NCBI GenBank assembly: GCA_030052745.1
Contig: JANBVO010000014.1
Coordinates: 372,001-436,000 of the forward strand
DNA: 64,000 nt
Source of the DNA: Pleurostoma richardsiae
Taxonomy: Eukaryota; Ascomycota; Sordariomycetes; Calosphaeriales; Pleurostomataceae
Direction of reading: 5' to 3'
Shown: positions 10,898 to 22,554 of the stretch, piece after piece
Layout of the letters: each line of letters begins with the position of its first letter
Position numbering within the stretch: the first letter of the stretch is position 1
Position numbers and translations under genes: made by a program
The notes under the pieces: model-generated
Database searches by the model: none
The model's input: the letters and a program-made list of their open reading frames with translations, nothing else
Told to the model about the DNA's origin: nothing

Positions 10898-12526
10898 TTA
10901 TGCGGATCGCGACAACCCTAACTCGACCTTCTTTTCGTGCCGACCCGGATAGCGGTCCTCGCGGTCTAGAACACACAGGTCTATCAGCAGCCGAATAAGT
11001 GACTCGGCTTTCTTCGGCAACGGTTCCATCGCCAGGAACACGCGGCTATTAGTGTCAGCCTTTCTCAGGATCAGCCGCAAAATGCGGGGATTGAGAAGCA
11101 GCTGAAGACCCGCGAGCCAGACCGAGATGATGACTACTAGCACCCACACTATGAACCCAGGTGATACACTGCCGTGTTTGCGCGCCAGGGGTGGCAAGTT
11201 GGCTTTCCCGAACGTTGAGACGATCCCAATGATGGACAAGATTATCGCCGGTAACGAGCACATCAGAGGAATATCGCTGATGATCAGACCACGAGTGATT
11301 TGAGATTCCGGGGCGATCCTCATGTGAAATAGGAATATATATGTCCCACAGATCGGAATCCAGGTGAAGGGATACCCAAGGACGATGACAAGCCGCCTGA
11401 ACCGGTCAGCAACATGACGGTCTGTCATGAGATATAAAACGAGTACCACGAACTGAGTGGGAAGTATAACTTGTTTTTATGTATGTATTGGATCAACTCA
11501 CCATTGGCCTCCATAGTACTTGGTTTTATCATAACCATCGGCGACGCAAGTAGCGTAACGCCAAAACTGGATGCCTATGTGGACGGCAACAAAGGCCATA
11601 GATCCGTAGAAAAGCATTACAAATAGTAAGGGGATCAGAGGACGAGGCCAGTTTTCTGCTGGTAAACTGGGCTGGTTTTCCTGAGTAATTGCTGACTTTG
11701 GAGCGAGTTCAGGTCAGCCATAGAATGCGGAGGACACAGCTCAAAACAACTTTGTACGTACCGGGCTCGGTAACTGCAGAGATGGTTGGCGAGAAACAGA
11801 TCGTCGTTGCTGGCTCTGAAGATGCGGTCGCTGTTGATTTCGCTGCTTGTATTCCTGCTGCTGCGCGAAGAGAGTGGCGAGCGGTCCATCTCCAGCAGCA
11901 TCGTCGTGGATCCCTGTCGATGTGCCCGACGACGACGGAGCGAAGGGCTTGTATGTCTTGGGCAACCGGTCCGGGCCTGGAATCCAGAAGCGACGCATAT
12001 ATATGGCAAGCATCACCGCAAGGTCGACGCAGTGCAAGCATAGCACAGCATAGTAGCTCTGGAACAGCCTGCGCTTATCCACCCCAGTGTGCGACGCCCT
12101 CTCAAGCACCGGGAACAGAACGGTGCTGCTGACCAGGTTTGCAGAGCAGAGCACAAGGCTGGCCGCCACAACAATCGTCCCACGAAGAGACCTTGCTAGC
12201 CCAAAGGTGTTGTAGATCGTAATGGGTAGCCAGTCCATGGCCGGCAAGATGTTGGCGATGGCGGCGAGTCCACGGCCGACAGAAGCTGGCTCAGGGACAG
12301 CCGCAGACGGAGGGAGAGCCTTGTAAAAGTCGTATATCGCCCAGGTTGGCCCGATAGACATAACCCATCTTGCACCGGAGAGTAGGCAACACAAAACCGT
12401 CAAGAAATTGGGATGGCGTAGCATGCGACTTATGTTGAGCTGAAGCCCAACAATTTCCGAGTTGAGATCATCTCGGAAAGGCTTGACAGATAGCCTGAGT
12501 CTGTTGAAGGCTCGCCGTAGACCCAT
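10898..12526 (-). CDS. Orphan polytopic membrane protein
   Basis: Three exons (12526-11762, 11680-11502, 11396-10898) sum to 1443 nt and give 480 residues from MGLRRAFNRLRLSVKPF. The 105-nt second intron ends in a CTGACC branch region and TTCAG. This acceptor is the only one I found that keeps the frame. There are about seven to eight hydrophobic spans, among them TIVVAASLVLCSANLVSST, SYYAVLCLHCVDLAVMLAIY, LIPLLFVMLFYGSMAFVAV, LVIVLGYPFTWIPICGTYIF and FIVWVLVVIISVWLAGLQLL. A long Ser/Gln/Arg-rich cytosolic loop of about 75 residues separates the first four spans from the rest. That layout (four spans, large hydrophilic loop, three to four spans) recalls a receptor or regulatory membrane protein, but I recognise no family. 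The function is unknown. Confidence 0.7.
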
Positions 12527-12732
12527 CACTCAGTGGTGTGATGCTGGATCGAATCTAAACATGGAGATCGTGAAGTTTCGGACACTGAGAGTTGGGCTGA
12601 AATCAGCTCCCTTCACGTGACTCTAATCTCCTAATGCAGGGGTAACATAAGGTGCGCGTGAGGTGCGTAATCCTTCCCATTGCCACCTCTCGAACATTGA
12701 GTTTAGCCTCATCTTTGGTTAGGAAATCATTC

Positions 12733-15001
12733 ATGGCTCTTTGTCAAAACTGCCAGCGGTTTGATATACAGTCATTTGCCCTCGGTCCTCATCGGGAACA
12801 TGCCGACCGCGGCATCCCCTGCCACGCCCTCGTGCAAGGCGCTGAAACCGGCTGCAACTTCTGCTCGTTCATTCTTGATACTTTCCGAACAGAGTTTCCC
12901 TATTTAATAGACCAAGCGTGGATGGGCTCATGGTTTAACTTTCTCCCCAATAAGAAGCCGTTGTCTCCTAACCATGCGAATGGCATGGGCATTGAGTCTC
13001 TCTCCGTGAGGCTAGCTTTACGGACAGTGGACATCATGGACTCTATAGACTTGTCCACCATATGCTTGCGCGTCGCAGCTGACCCAGGTATGTACAACTA
13101 CTTGCCACTGAAGAGCCAGGGAGGGAGTCGGCGTTTAAGTCTTGGCCAAATCTCTTGCAGGGTCCGCCGCCGCCGAGAACGGAGACGTTGTTGGCTCGAT
13201 TCCTGAGCACGATCCACTTAGCAAGGTGTTTGTCAACGACATGAAGTCCTGGTTAAATACGTGCACCAAGGGCCATGAGAAGTGCACACGATCGATCTCT
13301 GGCAAGGCGCTGGACGCTTGGCATGCCCAACTTCCCACGCGGTGCCTTAGAATTGGCAGTATTGACGATTCGGGTTCTCCAAACTGCTATCTCGAGGAGA
13401 CACTTGGCCAGACTGGGCATTATGTGACACTCAGCCATCGCTGGTGTGATACGACTGAGACTAGCAAGACCACGGTGTTGAACTATGAAGAGAGGAAGTC
13501 CGGAAGGAACCTCAATCTACCGGTTCTTTTCAAAGATACCATGCGCTTGGCCTTCAAACTCGGCATACCCTATGTGTGGATTGATTCCGTCTGTATCATT
13601 CAGGACGGAAACGAGTGGGAATCTGAGTCCTTGAAGATGGCCGACTACTACCAACAGTCAATCTTCACTGTCGCCGCCGCGATAGGCACCGACGCCGACG
13701 GACTAGGGTTGACTAGGATTCCCAACCGGCTAATGCCTAGGCTTGCTAGGTTGCCCTACTATGACAAGTCTGGACAACAGAAGGGGTACTTCTATGTCTA
13801 CCAATCGGCACAGAAACTCACCGAGTCGTATTCGTTGGCATTGACTAATGCTGATCTGCTCACGCGCGGATGGGTCTTCCAGGAGTGGTTATTGAGCCGG
13901 CGGATTGCTTGCTTCGCGTCTCGCGAGCCCGGCCAGCGCATCTTCTTCCAATGCCAGTCAGACCCACCGATGAATGAAACGAGAGACGTGGTGAAAGTTT
14001 CCGAATCGGGCTTCTTCTTTGGCGATCACATCCGGTTCGCAACCGACTCTCCCCCAGTTCTCTGGGCGCAGTGGCAGCTCGCCGTTCGAAAATACTCAGC
14101 TGCGTCTCTTACACAACCGGAGAAGGATCGCATCATTGCTCTTGCCGGAGTCGCGAAGGAGTGTTGCGAGGCGATCCGGTCTTTGGCCGAGTCGGCAAAG
14201 TACAGGGAGAAAGCCAGAGACGTCACCCCTGCTGTCCAGCTTGATGCCGGTGATAGATTCATCGATGCATACGTTGCTGGCTTGTGGCTGCGCAACATCC
14301 ACTCTGAGCTGCTATGGGACCAGAGATGCGACAAGACCTTTCCCCGCAAACGAGTTCCTGGCATTCCCACATGGTCTTGGGCATCTATCCTCGTACCTGT
14401 CGACTGGGGGTACCAAGACAGAGCAGGGACATGCAGTTGCGAACTTCACGGGGTTTTAACAGAAAACGGGACGTATCTTGATGCCGAGCACATTTTGTTG
14501 GAGCGGCAAGGGGCTACGGAGGTTCCCCTGGCTCCACATGGCCTCGACGTAAGCACAAAGTACGGTATTCTTCGGCTCTGGGGCCGGCGCGTTTCCGTTC
14601 AAGTCCTCGGCGACTTTACCAGGGACGACTGGAATCGACGTGACAAGATGAGCATTCCCGGGTTGGACATCAGCGACTTTGCTGACTGGAGAAACTTGAC
14701 AAAGATTTGCTTGGCGTCGAGACCCCTTGCCATCTGCGGCTGGGGCTCTCTCGAGCACCCTGACTTCCAGGAAGCGGCCGCCGGTCAACGGCTAAGCACC
14801 CTGGAGGCACTGGCAATTTCAGAGTACAGGGCAGGAGAATTTGGCGGTACCTACCATACCGTCTGGAATGTCCTCTTTGTGCTAAGCGTGCAGCGGGATA
14901 TTGGTCAGTGCTATGAGAGGGTTGGCATGGGGAGGATATCTGGACTTGACGCCGAAAAAGAGATGAACACAACTGCAGGGAAGGATGTAATGCTCTGCTG
15001 A
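12733..15001 (+). CDS. HET-domain protein (heterokaryon incompatibility type)
   Basis: Two exons (12733-13087, 13161-15001) encode 731 residues from MALCQNCQRFDIQSFALGPH. The N-terminal module has the Cys/His-rich pattern common before HET domains (CQNC, GIPCHALVQGAETGCNFCSF). The HET domain starts near residue 205 with YVTLSHRWCD, continues through PYVWIDSVCIIQD and ends with LLTRGWVFQEWLLSRRI, the three classic blocks. A long C-terminal region with IPTWSWASI and DRIIALAGVAKECC is typical of this family. HET proteins mediate allorecognition cell death or similar responses. A particular partner cannot be inferred. The ORF is intact, with no sign of decay. Confidence 0.9.
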
Positions 15002-16449
15002 TCCTGGCGCGAATCACATCCTAGGCCCTTTGCTTATCGGCCTTGAGGTCCGATACGTGTGCTGTCAACACACGTGTTGGTAGCCTCATTACGTGACAAC
15101 TACCTAGTCAGGCTCTCTCAGGGGTGGTCTTCACCGAGATATATCATTTGTCTTTTCGATCATCTCCACGCCTTAAGTATGAGGTGATAACGAATGCCAT
15201 TAAAAGTTCTAAGATCTATAGGTGAGAAGACGGCAGCTTCTGTCCAGGGGCATTGTTGAGATTCAGAATGGCTGGAAGAGGATGGCTGGTGCCTATTAAT
15301 GCAGCACTGAACTATGGGAAGTTTGGTGAAAACAAGGCTGTTACGAATGTATCAATGGTCCTTAGTGCTGCCATCCAGATTATAAGATACCCTCAACGCT
15401 CGGCGCCTCGATCTTTGTGGATGTGGGATCGTTTTCTGGTTATATTTGGTATAGATGCGTGATACTGACGCCTGGTGTCCATGAGGAAGTGAATATTGAC
15501 AGGCGTCAGATAAACATGGTATCCCTGGGATCTGCACTTGTTTATTAAAGGGTGGAACTTTGTGGACGTAAGTTTAGCTCATTGTCACAGGAGCCTTCAC
15601 ATACGATTGCGCGAAAAGAGTACAGCGGCAGTTATCGGTAGTTGTTCGCTCAGGATGATTAGGTCCAAAGCCTCATCTTACATTTCCCGTTAAGACGACC
15701 GCAAGACACAAGTCTGAGTCTCCGGTAATTCATGAATAAGACGTTATAGATTTCTTATAAGTGTTGGGATAAAGAATCACAAGTTCGTCTGGCTTGGGAA
15801 AATGTGCAGCGAAGCTTTCTCTATCTAAATCGAAGAACAACCCTCCAACTCTTGGGTATTTCTACCTCAATTGCACAGTATCCAGATGCCCCTTCCCCGA
15901 ACAGAAACGGTGCCGCAACAACAGTACCTTCCTCCTACATGCTCGGTCCCTTCCTATCGTTAAGCACATAGGGAGGCTCCTGCCCTCTGATCATAAAGCA
16001 GCAAAGTATTGATCTTTACGCTCTGAGACCTGACGTATACCGATGCTAACGTGTTCGCTCAGCACATCTTTCGGAGGATCCATGGATATCTTTCAGAATT
16101 AACAGTTCATCACATCTTATCCTTGCCCTTTTGCTTTACTCAAAGTCTGACCAACTTAAGAGCTCGCCGTTCATCGGAAAACCTCTCCGTTTCTCAACAT
16201 CGAACCTCTAAAGCCCTACACTCAAAGACACCTTGCCGTTTCCACCTAGTCGATACTTGAAAATCATAAGTCGGTACGTGGCCCATCTTTCCTCATGCAG
16301 TACTAGCTTTCTAAGTTCCCTATTGCCTCTCTTGCCAAGTATGGCTAATCTTTGTCTTTGGGCAGAATTCATTGAAGAGGGTTGTCGTTATTAGGGTTTG
16401 GGCCGCCTTCATAGCGCCTTCTGCGGCGCTTCGTACGGTAGAGAGCTCA
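15002..16449. other. Intergenic, AT-richer, no gene seen
   Basis: This region of about 1.4 kb lies between the HET gene and the DUF7587-like gene. Only short frames occur. The last 80 bases are open in frame with the downstream gene but lack family support. Confidence 0.5.
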
Positions 16450-17692
16450 ATGGCTAGCTCTCCAAGTACTCCAGCATCTTCTGAAGATGACCTCTCAAAC
16501 TCCGACTCTATCTTAGAAGCAGATTCCACCAGTGAATCCACCGAAGGCTGTGATATGGACCAGGACAGCACCTTGCAGTCGGCGGCGAGTGAAGAGTTGA
16601 CTGATGCGCGTCGTAGTCTAGGCCGTACCACTACACCTATCGCAGACACCGGCTCCAGCATGGAAGTTTCGTCAGACAGAGATTCAAGCTCAGAAGCTAG
16701 TCCTCGTTTAAGCCCCAGCCCCAGAGCCAGCCCCAGCCTCTGCCCGTCTGTTCCCACAAAGCCCCTCGGCAATGATGAAGCAATCATTGGAGTCCCGAGA
16801 TGGAGCGAAGGCCCAGTCCAGCAGAGCGAAGTCAAGGCTCCCGCTTACCTTGTCCGATCCCAAGTCGACCCTAAAGGCTTCAGGGTCTGGACCACCATGG
16901 ACTTCTGGCACAAGCTGGTTGAGGAATATCCCTATCCTCCGGTGGAAGGCAAAGCGAAATGGAACGGCAGCTTCGTCAACGGCCAGGCCCTGGAAGAGCT
17001 TTCCGTTTCCCTCAATCGCAACGCCTTCCATGTCCCGAGAAGATTGTTCAGAGTCACCCACAGTGGTCAGCCCTTCCATGGCCGACGACCTCGTAGCCAT
17101 GAGATAGGTATGTTGGAGGCATCCCACATTTTCTTCCAGACGCATCTTCAAAAGCATCTAGAATGGAGGTAAGTCAAATTCGACCAACCCCCCGGGCGGG
17201 GGCTCTATATCTGGCAGCTAACCGCATATCAGGTGTCTCCTCCCGAGTCCTTTCATATCCGTGACCGACTGCTATGCGAAAGTCCAGGATACTTGCGAGA
17301 ACTACTACAAGCGAGGCTTTACTGGGATCCAGATTCTCACGATCGATACAACAAAAGAAGACTGGAGGAAGGGGACACTGCGGATTTGGCTGGTGGGATA
17401 CTTGCTCGACCGCTTGCGGCTACACAAACTTAAGCGACGGAAAGATCTCAAGCGCGAATACATCGTGGCGGGCGCGCTCCCGGAGGGCTGTATCGTCAGA
17501 GAGGAAAACTGGAGGCCAACCCTTAATCCCGGTTGCCAGATCGCGTATCGTCAGTACCTTGAATATCTCAAGGCCAGGAGATTAGCTGCTCGCGAGCAGT
17601 CAAGCGGGACTCAGCACAAAGTTAAAAAGCCGCGTGGTAAGCGACCAAAAGGTTTATTCGCAATAGATCAACGTCCGCAAGCGCCGTCTTGA
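16450..17692 (+). CDS. DUF7587-like protein, possible ADP-ribosyltransferase fold
   Basis: Two exons (16450-17168, 17233-17692) give 392 residues. The first 110 are Ser/Glu/Asp-rich and disordered, with an SPSPRASPS tract. The folded part begins near residue 195 with RRLFRVTHSGQPF. It continues through THLQKHLEWRCLLPSPFISV (about 231-250), DCYAKVQDTCENYYKRGF and IQILTID, and then KREYIVAGALPEGCIV (about 313-328). HLxWR...SPFISV followed by a REYxVxGxxP strand is the pattern I know from fungal DUF7587 proteins. The order R201, S249/T251, E315 parallels the R-S-E residues of one ADP-ribosyltransferase class. The fold assignment is inference. The C-terminus is strongly basic (KKPRGKRPKG), suggesting nuclear targeting or nucleic-acid binding. 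An alternative in-frame start is near 16372, but I could not confirm it. Confidence 0.75.
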
Positions 17693-18188
17693 TGACGCGA
17701 GCATTGCTCAAAGGGTCCCTGCCACGGTTTCATACCCAGCCTTTTTTTTTCGCTTCTTTTCTTTTTAGCGTTGCGTTTGGAGCAAGGCACGGCGAAGAAG
17801 CCACAGCGATGGAATTTTAAGAAAATCGAATCACTTAGCCAGATACTTCCGCGCGATGATACAGACACCATCGTTATCGAACATGCCTGACTCTCTTCAA
17901 TGCCCAACGTCGTACAAAGCCAGAGTGACGCGATGCCACATGCCATCTCATGGACAATAAGCTTGGCCCTGTGCTTATGAAAGGCAGGAGGATGTTTCTG
18001 ATAGTATCATCTTGGATCATCTACGAAGACGGGTCGAAAACCAGTCTTCCCTCCCCGAATCTCATTCCGTGATGAACCTATCCACAAAGCCATAGATGTC
18101 CCAGCTAGAAGGCCAGAGAGAGCCACTAACCCAGATGATGCAAAAGTGTCGAAAGCAACCGTATCAACGCCAGACCGGCCATAACCAC
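17693..18188. other. Intergenic between convergent genes
   Basis: The 3' regions of the DUF7587-like and aldehyde dehydrogenase genes meet here. A pyrimidine/T-rich run occurs near 17740-17766. No gene was seen. Confidence 0.5.
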
Positions 18189-19991
18189 TCAACCATAGCG
18201 GACACCTCCAGCACTCTCGGCGAACCAGTCCTCGGTTTCCAGCATCTCCTCGATCGAGGCGTAGTTAATAATGGTGCTCTTGATCTGGGTGTACGCATGG
18301 TAGGCCTCGATGCCGTTCTCGCTGCCCACGCCAGAGTCGGGCTTGATGCCGCCCCAAGGACTGCTGGGATCGTTGCGATGGTGGGTGTTGATCCAGACGA
18401 TGCCGGCCTCGATCTTATCGCTGAGCTGCATGGCCTGCGAGATGTCGCGCGTCCAGACAGCAGCGCCGAGGCCGAACCTGCTGTCGTTCGCCAGCGCCAC
18501 GGCCTGCTCGTCCGTGTCGTAGCCAACGACAACGATGATGGGGCCGAAGGCCTCGTTCTCCCAGAGCTCAGTCTTAGTGACGCTCTGGCCTTCGGTAGAG
18601 ATGACGACCGTGGGCGGGAAGAAGTAGCCCTTAGAAAACTCCGTGCCGTCCAACAGGCTGGTGCCCGTCATGCGTTCGCCTCCGACGAGGACCTTGGCTT
18701 TGCCGGTTGAGACTGCGCCCGCGACAATCAACGAGAGCTTATCAAGCTGATACACGTTGATGACTGGGCCCATTGTGGACTCGGAGTTCATCGGATTTCC
18801 GATACGGCACGTGATGGAGTCGACCTTGTCTAGCAGGGCGTCCGTGAACTTATCAAGGATCTCATTGTGGACGATTATTCGAGTCGCAGCGACGCACGTC
18901 TGTCCACTGGCGATGAAGGCGCCAAAGCAGACACCGTTGACGGCGGCTTGAACATCGGCGTATTCCGTGACGATGACTGGAGCCTTCCCTCCCAGCTCGG
19001 CCGTGATGCGGGCCATGTTGTGGCCAGTGATAGCGCCGACGCCCCTGCCTGCTGCCGTTCCACCTGTGATGTCGACTTTGCGGATGAGTTGGTGCTCGGA
19101 GAGGTACTTGCCGGCGAAGGCGCCCCGGCCAGGAATGACGCTGAACACTCCGTCGGGGAGTCCAGCGGCCTTGAGGAGCTTGCCGAGGATGATAGACGTA
19201 ACGGGTGCCCACTCGCTAGGCTTCAGGACAACAGAGTTTCCGGCGGCTAGAGCCGGGGCGATCTTCTTGACAGCGATGAGAAGGGGGTGGTTGAAGGGCG
19301 TGATAAGGGCAACGACACCCAGGGGAACCCGGTCGATCCAGTTGTGCAGCTTGCCGGTCGTCGGCAGGACGGAGCGCTCCTCGGTGCGTAGTAGCGCAGC
19401 GTAATAGCGAAACCACTTGACTAGGCTCGGGACTTGAGCGCGCATCTCGCGGATGGCTCGGCCGGTCTGCATGACTTCTTCCTCTATGAGCACGTCGAGC
19501 TTGATCTCAATGATACTGGCGGCATCGTCTAGTACTTTGGCGCGCTTCTGTCGATCAGCCTGAGACCAGACGCCAGACTTGAAGGCTTGATGCGCGCGCA
19601 AGACGGTATCATGCACATCTTCTGCGGTTGCTTGGTGGACACTTTGACTTGTTAGGTATTGATGGGACAAAAGCGTCAATGCCTTGAGCTGGAGCGATGT
19701 TGGTCTTACCGGGCGACAATGAGTCCATTAGCTGGATTCTCAACTTCGATTCTAACAGGCTGTCAGCTCCTCTACCTTTTGAAGATGATGTCGGCTGCCT
19801 TGAAATTAAAGCTAGAGACGAGAAGCGACGAGGTAGCACCGGTATCTTCAGAACGGCCATCTCACGTTTGCATGGAAGCACGTATGTTGCCCCAAGGGAG
19901 TCTTCGGTGGCAGTAGTGGCACTCACATCTCTCCTTTTCCCGGCTTCAACTCTCCACCAACCCACATCTCGTGGGTTGGGATCGCAGCCAT
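18189..19991 (-). CDS. Aldehyde dehydrogenase (NAD(P)+-dependent)
   Basis: Three exons (19991-19927, 19751-19710, 19647-18189) sum to 1566 nt and give 521 residues from MAAIPTHEMWVGGELKPGKG. The two small 5' exons restore the usual N-terminus (VGGEL...IEVENPANGLIVAR). Family residues are visible: ITPFNHP (active-site Asn), KPSEWAP (cofactor Lys/Glu), ITGGTAAGR, the general base in ITAELGGKAP (Glu) and the nucleophile in SGQTCVAATR (Cys). NEAFGPI and the C-terminal NTHHRNDPSSPWGGIKPDSG follow. It oxidises an aldehyde to an acid. The latter motif and the lack of a targeting peptide fit the cytosolic group with aromatic or amino-aldehyde substrates, but substrate assignment is open. It stands alone, convergent to the DUF7587-like gene. 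Confidence 0.9.
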
Positions 19992-21990
19992 GTTGAGGCT
20001 CTCAGGATGCTCTGTTTCGTTCGTTCGTCCGTCAATAGCGGTTCGCAATCGACCGTCTCGTTTGCTGGGGATGAGGACGGACTGCGAGCACGGATAGCTG
20101 CTCTGCAGACCACGGAAGAGTTGGCGACGAAGGTGCGGGTGGGTGAGTTGACGGAAGGGTTGACGAGGCCGAGTGATTTAAGCGGCCGCCCCCTCTTCGC
20201 TCTCACGTGGGTGGGCCGGTGGTAGTTGGCGTGTTAGCAGTTCCGGATGCTTCCGCCGCAACCCGCCCCCTTTTGAGTTGCTTAGTCGTCTAGGCGCGGA
20301 CGTGTCACTAGTGTGAAGGCCAGCGGCGCTTTCCGAAACCTCCTGAATGACAGCGTGTGCAAGCCCGTAAGTGTCTTCAGACAAACGCTACAAAGACTAA
20401 TTGAGAGAAGTATTTCATTGTTCTTTGAAAGCAGCGGGTCTCTAGTTGGACCAAGATCGGAAGATTAATACAAGGACATCACATCAACTCATATTATCCC
20501 ATTATCTCGGGTACTTCACAGAGCATCGAACTGGATGGAAGGGATGCGCTTCCCTTAGGCTGATTTCAGCATCGACATGAAGAGTCTAGGCCTGGATGCA
20601 ATTTTCGAACAGCAAGAGAAGGAGGTGTCCCTGACTAGGAGAAAGTGGATTAGTGGTCGGATGATGATGTTCTTGCAAACACTCCACGTATACCGGTCTC
20701 CCCCACCATGCATTGATCCATTAGAAATAATAGGACAGATGGCACCTTTGCAGCCCTAAGAGATCTAACATTGGGGATCTAACCGAACTGAAAATTTGAC
20801 AACTTTGAGGTGAATCCATGGTACGCCTGTGTCCCGTAGCAGTCCGGTGATTTTGGGGGCTCGACGGCGTCATCTAACATCACGGACTTGAGCATTAACT
20901 CTGTTCGTTGAATTGTGGTACTTTGGCGACTGTGTCTTCAAGATGCCTCAGAATGGGAGGACGCTCAGTCATCTGCTCATGCTCATGTCATACTCTGGAG
21001 AGAGACACGCGGGCCTTCTAGTTTTCAGCTGCAATATATGAACAACCTGGGAACACGGAACTGCCCAATGAGGACGAGCTACGCGATGCATTGTTGATGC
21101 ATGGGGCAGGTTTGAAATTGTTCGGTTAAACCGACCCAAAGTATCGTTGTCCGAGTTATTCAAGAGTCGGCGATCTTCGAAGGCGGCGGTAAACGACGGC
21201 TGCATCTCTGGGACTCCCACAGGTAGCAGAGCGGCTGTCAGCAATACGCCATAATTCACGGTGTCCGTGCCGTCTTAGGTGAGCCTTTAATATCTCAGCC
21301 AGTCATTCTTGGTCGCTTGCCAAGCAGTGGGATATCGCCTAGCAGGCAGCACCACAGAAGCGGCGCTCTGCTAATTGCAAAGCTTTTGGTTAGCCTATAG
21401 ATTAAACGCGCAGTCGACACTTTGATTACCCGGCTGATGGAATAGCCAACAATGAACCCTACTGCGTCTAGAGGGTGAGCCGATAATACTAGACGTCTGT
21501 TAATATACAGCTCTGAATTTGCTTTGAGTGACATTGTTCGCCAAGGTCAGATAGTCAGCAGCCACAACAACAACGCGTCGATTCAAACATAGACGGTCAA
21601 GCATCGCGGCCGCGTTCATCTGTATGTTATGAGACCGCCGATTGGCAGCCAACGCACTGCTGTAGAACATTCGTGCCAAGCTCTGACAAGCGAAGCCTGG
21701 GTCAGCATAAGCTGAGGATGGCTATGGCGAGTATCGCTCGGTCCATAAGCTTGTCGGTTCAATTAGGGGATCTAGGAATTGTTGATTGCCGGGAAATGGA
21801 GGAAGTCATTGTCTCTGGCCTTCGTGACAGCATAAATAGGGACGTCCCAGAGGAGATGAGAAGCCAAAACTCCATTGACCTCATCCACTCAAAGACAAAT
21901 TCTCCTCAGCTTTAGTCCTTCCTATTTCTCACTGCATCAAGCACTATCCTTAACAATCCCTTCTTCAATTTAAAAAGTCAGATTTACGAC
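19992..21990. other. 2 kb intergenic, gene-sparse
   Basis: I see no gene, RNA or repeat. Short frames are scattered on both strands with no family resemblance. The last 160 bases contain a TATA-like CATAAATA at 21831 and are the probable promoter of the secreted protein gene. Confidence 0.5.
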
Positions 21991-22554
21991 ATGTACGCAA
22001 GAACAAACACACTCCTTGGGCACATTGCCATTCTTTCCTGGGTCGTGCTGGCCTTCGGCTCTCCAGTGGCTGATGTTGTTGTGCGAGACCTTGTCACCAG
22101 CGATCGGGAGAGGGTTCCAGCCCCGGCTGGCGAGAATTACGACTTCATTGAATATTTCACTGGCGACATTACCAGCAAGGAGTGCATCCAGCTCAACCCC
22201 GGGGCGCTGCTCGTCCTGAACAACAACACTCTCGAGAAGCGCTCCGGCTCGCACTCCTTCAGTGCATATAGTGCCGGTAGTTGCAGTGGTGGGCTCCTCG
22301 GCTCAGTGTCCGGATTTGGCTGTTCCAATCCCAACTGCTTCAGCTGGGGCGGCATTGCGAGAAGCACTCGGTTGACACAGGCCCGCACTGGGAACCCCTA
22401 TCCTACCGCTGACCTGCATCTCGCGGCGTCGTGCTCCGACGGTCGTCAGCACCACCAAGGAATCACCAGTACATCTTCCTGCGATACCGCTACATCCTAT
22501 GGCGTACCTATCACATCAGGATGGCAGTCGACTGAGCTATGGTTTGACTGCTGA
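21991..22554 (+). CDS. Small secreted cysteine-rich protein with Kex2-type propeptide
   Basis: A single exon of 187 residues. Residues 1-24 form a signal peptide (hydrophobic core IAILSWVVLAFG, likely cleavage after a small residue near 24). An acidic propeptide ends at the dibasic LEKR near residue 84, the classical Kex2 cut. The mature part of about 103 residues begins SGSHSFSAYSAGSC. It contains six cysteines, is rich in Gly, Ser and Thr, and ends in Cys (ELWFDC), so three disulfides are likely. I recognise no named family. Size, processing and isolation in a gene-sparse stretch fit a candidate effector or secreted antimicrobial-type protein, which is inference. The ATG follows an A-rich leader typical of expressed fungal genes. 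Confidence 0.75.
   Translation: MYARTNTLLGHIAILSWVVLAFGSPVADVVVRDLVTSDRERVPAPAGENYDFIEYFTGDITSKECIQLNPGALLVLNNNTLEKRSGSHSFSAYSAGSCSGGLLGSVSGFGCSNPNCFSWGGIARSTRLTQARTGNPYPTADLHLAASCSDGRQHHQGITSTSSCDTATSYGVPITSGWQSTELWFDC

Noticed and set aside
11397-11501. FVVLVLYLMTDRHVADRF as extra coding sequence of the orphan membrane protein
   Set aside because: Including it needs an acceptor that breaks the frame. Treating 11501-11397 as one intron ending TTCAG keeps it.
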